From Methanobacteriota archaeon (lineage in GTDB: Archaea; Thermoplasmatota; Poseidoniia; Poseidoniales; Poseidoniaceae), in the NCBI GenBank assembly GCA_002731395.1, contig PCBQ01000055.1:1-7141 (forward strand): a DNA stretch of 7,141 nt, read 5' to 3'. The stretch's first letter is position 1; every line of letters starts with the position of its first letter. The notes beneath the pieces are model-generated. The model saw only the letters and a list, made by a program, of their open reading frames with translations, searched no databases and had not been told where the DNA came from. The translations under genes were made by a program, and so were the position numbers. This document shows, piece after piece, positions 4,957-7,141 of the stretch.

Positions 4957-5962
4957 ACACGATTTCCAAGCCCGTTCCACCGGACTGACCGATTTGGGCT
5001 TGAATGGCGGCGACCACGTCGGCAAAGGCAACAGACGCAGCACCTTCTGGATCGCTGACGATACGATGCACCCCATCGTCTCCACCACGCACGAAACCGG
5101 GGTCAAAGGGCAGTGCGCCGAGGAAGGGGATGCCGAATTCTTCTGCGGTCGCTGCGCCACCGCCTTGCTTGAACAAATCAAGGGTCACGTGGAACGCCCC
5201 GTCATCGTCGGCGGTGACGCTGTGGGTTCGCCCACCTGGCCCCGCAATCTGAACCTCGGTGCCAGCCGGGGCTCGCCCGTGCACGGTGTATCCACTCATG
5301 TTTTCGACCACACCAAGCACAGGGACCTTGAGCGAATCAGCGAAGCCGATCGACTTGCGGCTGTCGAGCAGCGCCACGTCTTGCGGCGTGGTCACGATGA
5401 CCATGCCGTCGATGTCAGGCAATGACTGAGCCACCGTCAGCGGTTCATCGGAGGTGCCCGGTGGGAAATCGATGACCAAGTAGTCGAGATCGCCCCACTC
5501 CACGTCGCCAATGAACTGCTGGATGGCGCCAAGCTTGATTGGGCCTCGCCAGACCACGGGAGTGTCGTCGTCATCAAGCAAGAAGGCCATCGAGATGACC
5601 TTCACACCGAGGTGGCCTTGGGCTGGGTGGATACGACCTTCTTCGACATGGAGGCGACGGCCGTCAAGTCCCATCATTTTGGGCACGTTCGGGCCGGTGA
5701 TGTCGATGTCAAGAATCCCAACCCTGTGCCCTTGTTGCGCCAAGGACAAGGCCAACCCGGTGGAAACGGTGGATTTCCCCACGCCGCCTTTCCCTGAGAG
5801 GACCATGATCTTGTGTTTGATGCGCTTGCCAAGGGATTGCATGGCCATCTTTCGCTTCATCTGCGCGTAGGCCTGTTCCATCTGGCGCTGTTCCTGAGCA
5901 GAGGGGCCGTCCGGGGCGGGGCCATCGCTCGGCGTGTGGGTGGACACAGGGGGGCCCGCCAT
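4955..5962 (-). CDS. mrp: Mrp/ApbC (Nbp35-type) P-loop ATPase, cysteine-free variant
   Basis: This is a 335-residue ATPase of the Mrp/Nbp35/ApbC family, cytosolic carriers that receive Fe-S clusters and pass them to apo-proteins in an ATP-dependent way. The N-terminal 45 residues are a Pro-rich stretch plus a charged helix in place of the DUF59 domain found in many Mrps. The deviant Walker A GKGGVGKST lies at 57-65, ILDIDITGPN at 83-92, VWRGP at 137-141, the family signature DFPPGTSDEPLT at 165-176, and ENMSG at 220-224. GIPFLGALPFDP (277-288) with GGDDG (293-297) closes the fold. Anomaly: the cluster-binding CxxC that normally follows ENMSG is absent, a segment of about 45 residues (225-269) takes its place, and there is no cysteine anywhere in the protein. 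The start ATG has an AT-rich box 26 nt upstream and no obvious Shine-Dalgarno, so it is probably leaderless. It is first in the operon with DUF971 and bud32. Confidence 0.93.
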   Translation of the reverse strand: MAGPPVSTHTPSDGPAPDGPSAQEQRQMEQAYAQMKRKMAMQSLGKRIKHKIMVLSGKGGVGKSTVSTGLALSLAQQGHRVGILDIDITGPNVPKMMGLDGRRLHVEEGRIHPAQGHLGVKVISMAFLLDDDDTPVVWRGPIKLGAIQQFIGDVEWGDLDYLVIDFPPGTSDEPLTVAQSLPDIDGMVIVTTPQDVALLDSRKSIGFADSLKVPVLGVVENMSGYTVHGRAPAGTEVQIAGPGGRTHSVTADDDGAFHVTLDLFKQGGGAATAEEFGIPFLGALPFDPGFVRGGDDGVHRIVSDPEGAASVAFADVVAAIQAQIGQSGGTGLEIV

Positions 5963-5982
5963 GGCCTTCCATCGGGAGGGCT

Positions 5983-5993
5983 CTTTTCAATTC
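5983..5993 (-). promoter_or_regulatory. Box A-like promoter of the mrp-DUF971-bud32 operon
   Basis: The minus strand reads GAATTGAAAAG, the most AT-rich stretch near the operon. Its centre is about 26 nt before the mrp ATG, the spacing expected if transcription starts at or next to the start codon (leaderless mRNA). Confidence 0.4.
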
Positions 5994-6030
5994 ACGCTCA
6001 ACACAAGCGCCCGCGTGGTCCTCAATAGCG

Positions 6031-6040
6031 AAATTCAAAT
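6031..6040 (+). promoter_or_regulatory. Box A-like promoter of the ArsC-like gene
   Basis: AAATTCAAAT is an isolated AT-rich element whose centre lies about 27 nt before the ATG at 6063. As for mrp on the other strand, this spacing points to a leaderless transcript. No Shine-Dalgarno is visible before the ATG. Confidence 0.4.
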
Positions 6041-6062
6041 CCTCTGATGCTGAGAATCATCC

Positions 6063-6443
6063 ATGCACCTTGCCTTTGTTTGTGTGGGCAACTCCTGCCG
6101 CTCCCAAATGGCGGAAGCCATCGCACGTTCGATGGGGTTCTTGGCCTCAAGCGCAGGCACTCATCCGGCTTCGGCCGTCGCGGAACATGCCCTCACGGTT
6201 CTGAATTCCCGAGGCATCGACGTTTCTGGCTTGCACCCGAAAGGCATCGAGATGGTGGACGCAGAAGCCGCTGACATGATCATCTCAATGGGCTGCGGGG
6301 TGTCTTGTCCCGCACTAACCATCACCGAAGACTGGGGCCTTGAGGATCCTGTTGGAGGGCCGTTGTCCTTGTACGAAGCAACCGCTGACGACATCACTCG
6401 GCGTCTCGAGGCAATTCGAGATGCTCACTCTTCCTCGCTCTGA
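6063..6443 (+). CDS. arsC: ArsC-like low-molecular-weight protein tyrosine phosphatase / arsenate reductase
   Basis: This is a 126-residue cytosolic protein of the LMW-PTP fold, full length for the family. The phosphate-binding CX5R loop is at 7-13 (CVGNSCR), followed by SQMAEA, as in thioredoxin-coupled arsenate reductases. SAGTHPAS (30-37), GIDVS (51-55) and the general-acid region DP (95-96) are all in place. MGCGVSCP (76-83) adds C78 and C82, the pair that in ArsC relays the disulfide from the catalytic Cys7, so arsenate reduction is more likely than protein phosphatase activity. The C78-x3-C82 spacing is shorter than the C82-x6-C89 of S. aureus ArsC but is common in other ArsC-like proteins. 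No ars operon genes lie alongside, so a general phosphatase role remains possible. The last 19 bp overlap the end of convergent alba. Confidence 0.87.
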   Translation: MHLAFVCVGNSCRSQMAEAIARSMGFLASSAGTHPASAVAEHALTVLNSRGIDVSGLHPKGIEMVDAEAADMIISMGCGVSCPALTITEDWGLEDPVGGPLSLYEATADDITRRLEAIRDAHSSSL

Positions 6444-6751
6444 GCCGGCACGTCGCCTTCGCCTTCAAGGACGATGTGAATGACGCTCACGCCCCGCTCA
6501 CCGCCGCCATCGCGGCGTTCGGTCATTTCCGTGGCGATGTCGACCGAACGTACATGTACGGTTTTGGGCAAACCTGCGGCGATCGTTCCGTGGCGACGAC
6601 GGCACAATTCTGCGGTATCGACCGCGTTTCCAATGGCGGCGCCTCGTGCGGTCAGTCGGACCAGACGGTCACCCGATTCCATGGCCATGACCACGGCGCG
6701 CACGTAGAGGTGAACGGGCTTTTTGCCCACGAAGATTTGACGCTCGTCCAT
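6425..6751 (-). CDS. alba: Alba DNA/RNA-binding chromatin protein
   Basis: This 108-residue Alba (Sso10b-type) protein is a dimeric, abundant archaeal chromatin and RNA-binding protein. The signature IFVGKKPVHLYVRAVV (6-21) carries the lysine pair K10-K11 equivalent to the acetylatable K16/K17 of Sulfolobus Alba. ARGAAIGNAVDTAE (35-48) is the second conserved block, and IATE (72-75) and VSVIHIVLEG (88-97) form the closing strands. The tail EGEGDVPAQSEEE is acidic and slightly longer than usual. Compared with the usual ARGRAISRAVD, two conserved arginines are missing here (Ala38, Asn42), which could change nucleic-acid contacts. ATG 6751 leaves the family N-terminus intact. No clear TATA box is seen in the 57 nt between the gene and tRNA-Gly; an inverted repeat (6775-6796) occupies the position where one would be expected, so readthrough from the tRNA promoter is possible. 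Confidence 0.95.
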   Translation of the reverse strand: MDERQIFVGKKPVHLYVRAVVMAMESGDRLVRLTARGAAIGNAVDTAELCRRRHGTIAAGLPKTVHVRSVDIATEMTERRDGGGERGVSVIHIVLEGEGDVPAQSEEE

Positions 6752-6774
6752 GGGTGTTTGACGACCGTGTTTGG

Positions 6775-6796
6775 GTTCAACCTACCGGTGTTGAAC
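6775..6796. repeat. Inverted repeat upstream of alba
   Basis: GTTCAAC (6775-6781) and GTTGAAC (6790-6796) form a perfect 7-bp inverted repeat with an 8-bp spacer that contains the palindrome ACCGGT. It lies 23-45 nt before the alba start and 13 nt after the tRNA-Gly 3' end. It could be an operator over the core promoter of alba, or a hairpin separating tRNA from mRNA in a joint transcript. Confidence 0.45.
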
Positions 6797-6808
6797 GTGG
6801 TGCTGGAG

Positions 6809-6880
6809 TGCGAGCGCCGGGACTCGAACCCGGGTTCTAGCGTTGGCAACGCCAGGTGATAACCACTACACTACGCTCGC
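6809..6880 (-). tRNA. tRNA-Gly (anticodon GCC)
   Basis: The gene is 72 nt read on the minus strand and folds as a complete cloverleaf. The acceptor stem GCGAGCG pairs with CGCTCGC. The D-arm is GTGT, loop AGTGGTTA, then TCAC, with a T-T opposition at 13/22. The anticodon stem TGGCG/CGCTA includes one G-U pair. Loop TTGCCAA gives anticodon GCC, reading GGC and GGU. The variable loop is GAAC, and T-arm CCGGG/CCCGG encloses TTCGAGT. The discriminator is A and CCA is not encoded, so it must be added after transcription, as is usual in many archaea. There is no intron. Alba follows 57 nt downstream in the same direction. Confidence 0.96.
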
Positions 6881-6906
6881 GTGTGCAACCGTTCCACCGG
6901 GGCCGA

Positions 6907-6914
6907 GTATAAAC
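6907..6914 (-). promoter_or_regulatory. TATA box of tRNA-Gly
   Basis: The minus strand reads GTTTATAC, a good archaeal box A, centred about 30 nt before the first base of the mature tRNA. Transcription would start about 4-5 nt before it, leaving a short 5' leader for RNase P. Because the alba gene follows with no evident promoter or T-run between, this element may also drive alba. Confidence 0.65.
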
Positions 6915-6942
6915 GGTTGTCGGAGCAGGTGCCAAAAGGGCA

Positions 6943-7141
6943 TTAGCGGTCCCCAAACCGGTCACTTTCGCTGCCTTCCCGGCGGGACAAACCGACGAGT
7001 AATCCGACGACAACCACCGCGAGGAGGCCAAAGCCACCCCACACCAAAGCCGGTGAAATCTCAGCGTTTTGGCCGCCGCCGCCGCCGTCTCCTCCGGCAT
7101 CAAGACGCAATACTGTGGACACAGTTGGCGCCACTTCCCCG
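6943..7141 (-). CDS. C-terminal end of a truncated membrane-anchored (probably surface) protein
   Basis: An open frame enters from the right edge and ends at TAA 6945-6943, giving 65-66 visible residues. They show a glycine-rich linker (GGDGGGGG, encoded by a GCC-repeat tract on the plus strand near 7071-7087). A single strong membrane segment (PALVWGGFGLLAVVVVGLLVGL) follows, then a short charged tail (SRREGSESDRFGDR). A Gly-rich spacer, one C-terminal helix and a positive stop-transfer tail are the usual ending of large archaeal cell-surface proteins anchored in the membrane. The ectodomain is outside the window, so the function is unknown. An apparent GTG start at 7134 would give a 63-residue protein, but the frame stays open to the edge and truncation is more likely. 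Confidence 0.65.
   Translation of the reverse strand, partial: GEVAPTVSTVLRLDAGGDGGGGGQNAEISPALVWGGFGLLAVVVVGLLVGLSRREGSESDRFGDR

Noticed and set aside
4400..5425. 341-codon plus-strand open frame
   Set aside because: It runs antisense to bud32, DUF971 and mrp, which have clear family motifs. Its translation is Arg/His-rich with no recognisable domain, typical of a GC-rich shadow frame.
7071..7087. GCC trinucleotide run resembling a microsatellite
   Set aside because: In frame on the minus strand it encodes the Gly-rich linker of the truncated surface protein, so coding explains it.
1..7141. CRISPR array, insertion sequence, integrase, toxin-antitoxin or defence genes
   Set aside because: No regularly spaced repeats, transposase or nuclease motifs, or attachment-type repeats at the tRNA were found. 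The content is chromosomal housekeeping.

Overview
The window looks like a piece of a GC-rich archaeal chromosome, most likely a marine Thermoplasmatota / Marine Group II (Poseidoniales)-type euryarchaeon. What is directly archaeal: an Alba chromatin protein, a Bud32 KEOPS kinase, a tRNA-Gly gene with no encoded CCA, TATA (box A) elements about 25-30 nt upstream of transcripts, GGTGA-type ribosome binding sites, and a surface protein whose N-glycosylation sequons all lie on one predicted side of the membrane. The lineage below 'archaeon' is an inference from gene content and composition, not a demonstrated placement.

Layout, left to right. At 1-197 is the proline-rich end of a truncated gene. 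At 198-448 is a regulatory intergenic region: three ACATGA half-sites abutting a TATA box, then a potentially structured leader. It precedes a small, very basic protein (449-844, +) that I do not recognise. Two stem-loops fill the gap to a convergent enoyl-CoA hydratase/isomerase (915-1751, -). Divergent from that is a large membrane protein (1838-3910, +): an Aur1/PAP2-type phosphatase or phosphotransferase core fused to an extracytoplasmic, probably beta-propeller, domain. Convergent with it, 3 nt away, is an apparent three-gene operon read leftwards: Mrp/ApbC P-loop ATPase (5962-4955), DUF971 protein (4943-4587) and Bud32 kinase (4582-3914). Divergent from the operon is an ArsC-like low-molecular-weight phosphatase (6063-6443, +). 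Its end overlaps convergent alba (6751-6425, -). Upstream of alba is tRNA-Gly(GCC) (6880-6809, -) with its own TATA box, then the C-terminal membrane anchor of another truncated gene (7141-6943, -).

Most of this is housekeeping: Fe-S carrier functions, tRNA t6A modification (KEOPS), chromatin and acyl-CoA metabolism. The most interesting point is the Mrp-DUF971 pair. The Mrp ATPase has no cysteine at all, and a roughly 45-residue beta-rich-looking segment occupies the place where the family's CxxC cluster ligands should be. Its operon partner DUF971 has the usual CxCxxC plus an extra Cys where the family normally has His. This suggests, as a hypothesis, that metal or Fe-S ligation has moved to the small partner. 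The second most unusual item is the PAP2-propeller fusion. The third is the regulatory architecture around the basic-protein gene: half-sites at TATA, a foldable leader and a 3' hairpin favoured on its own strand.
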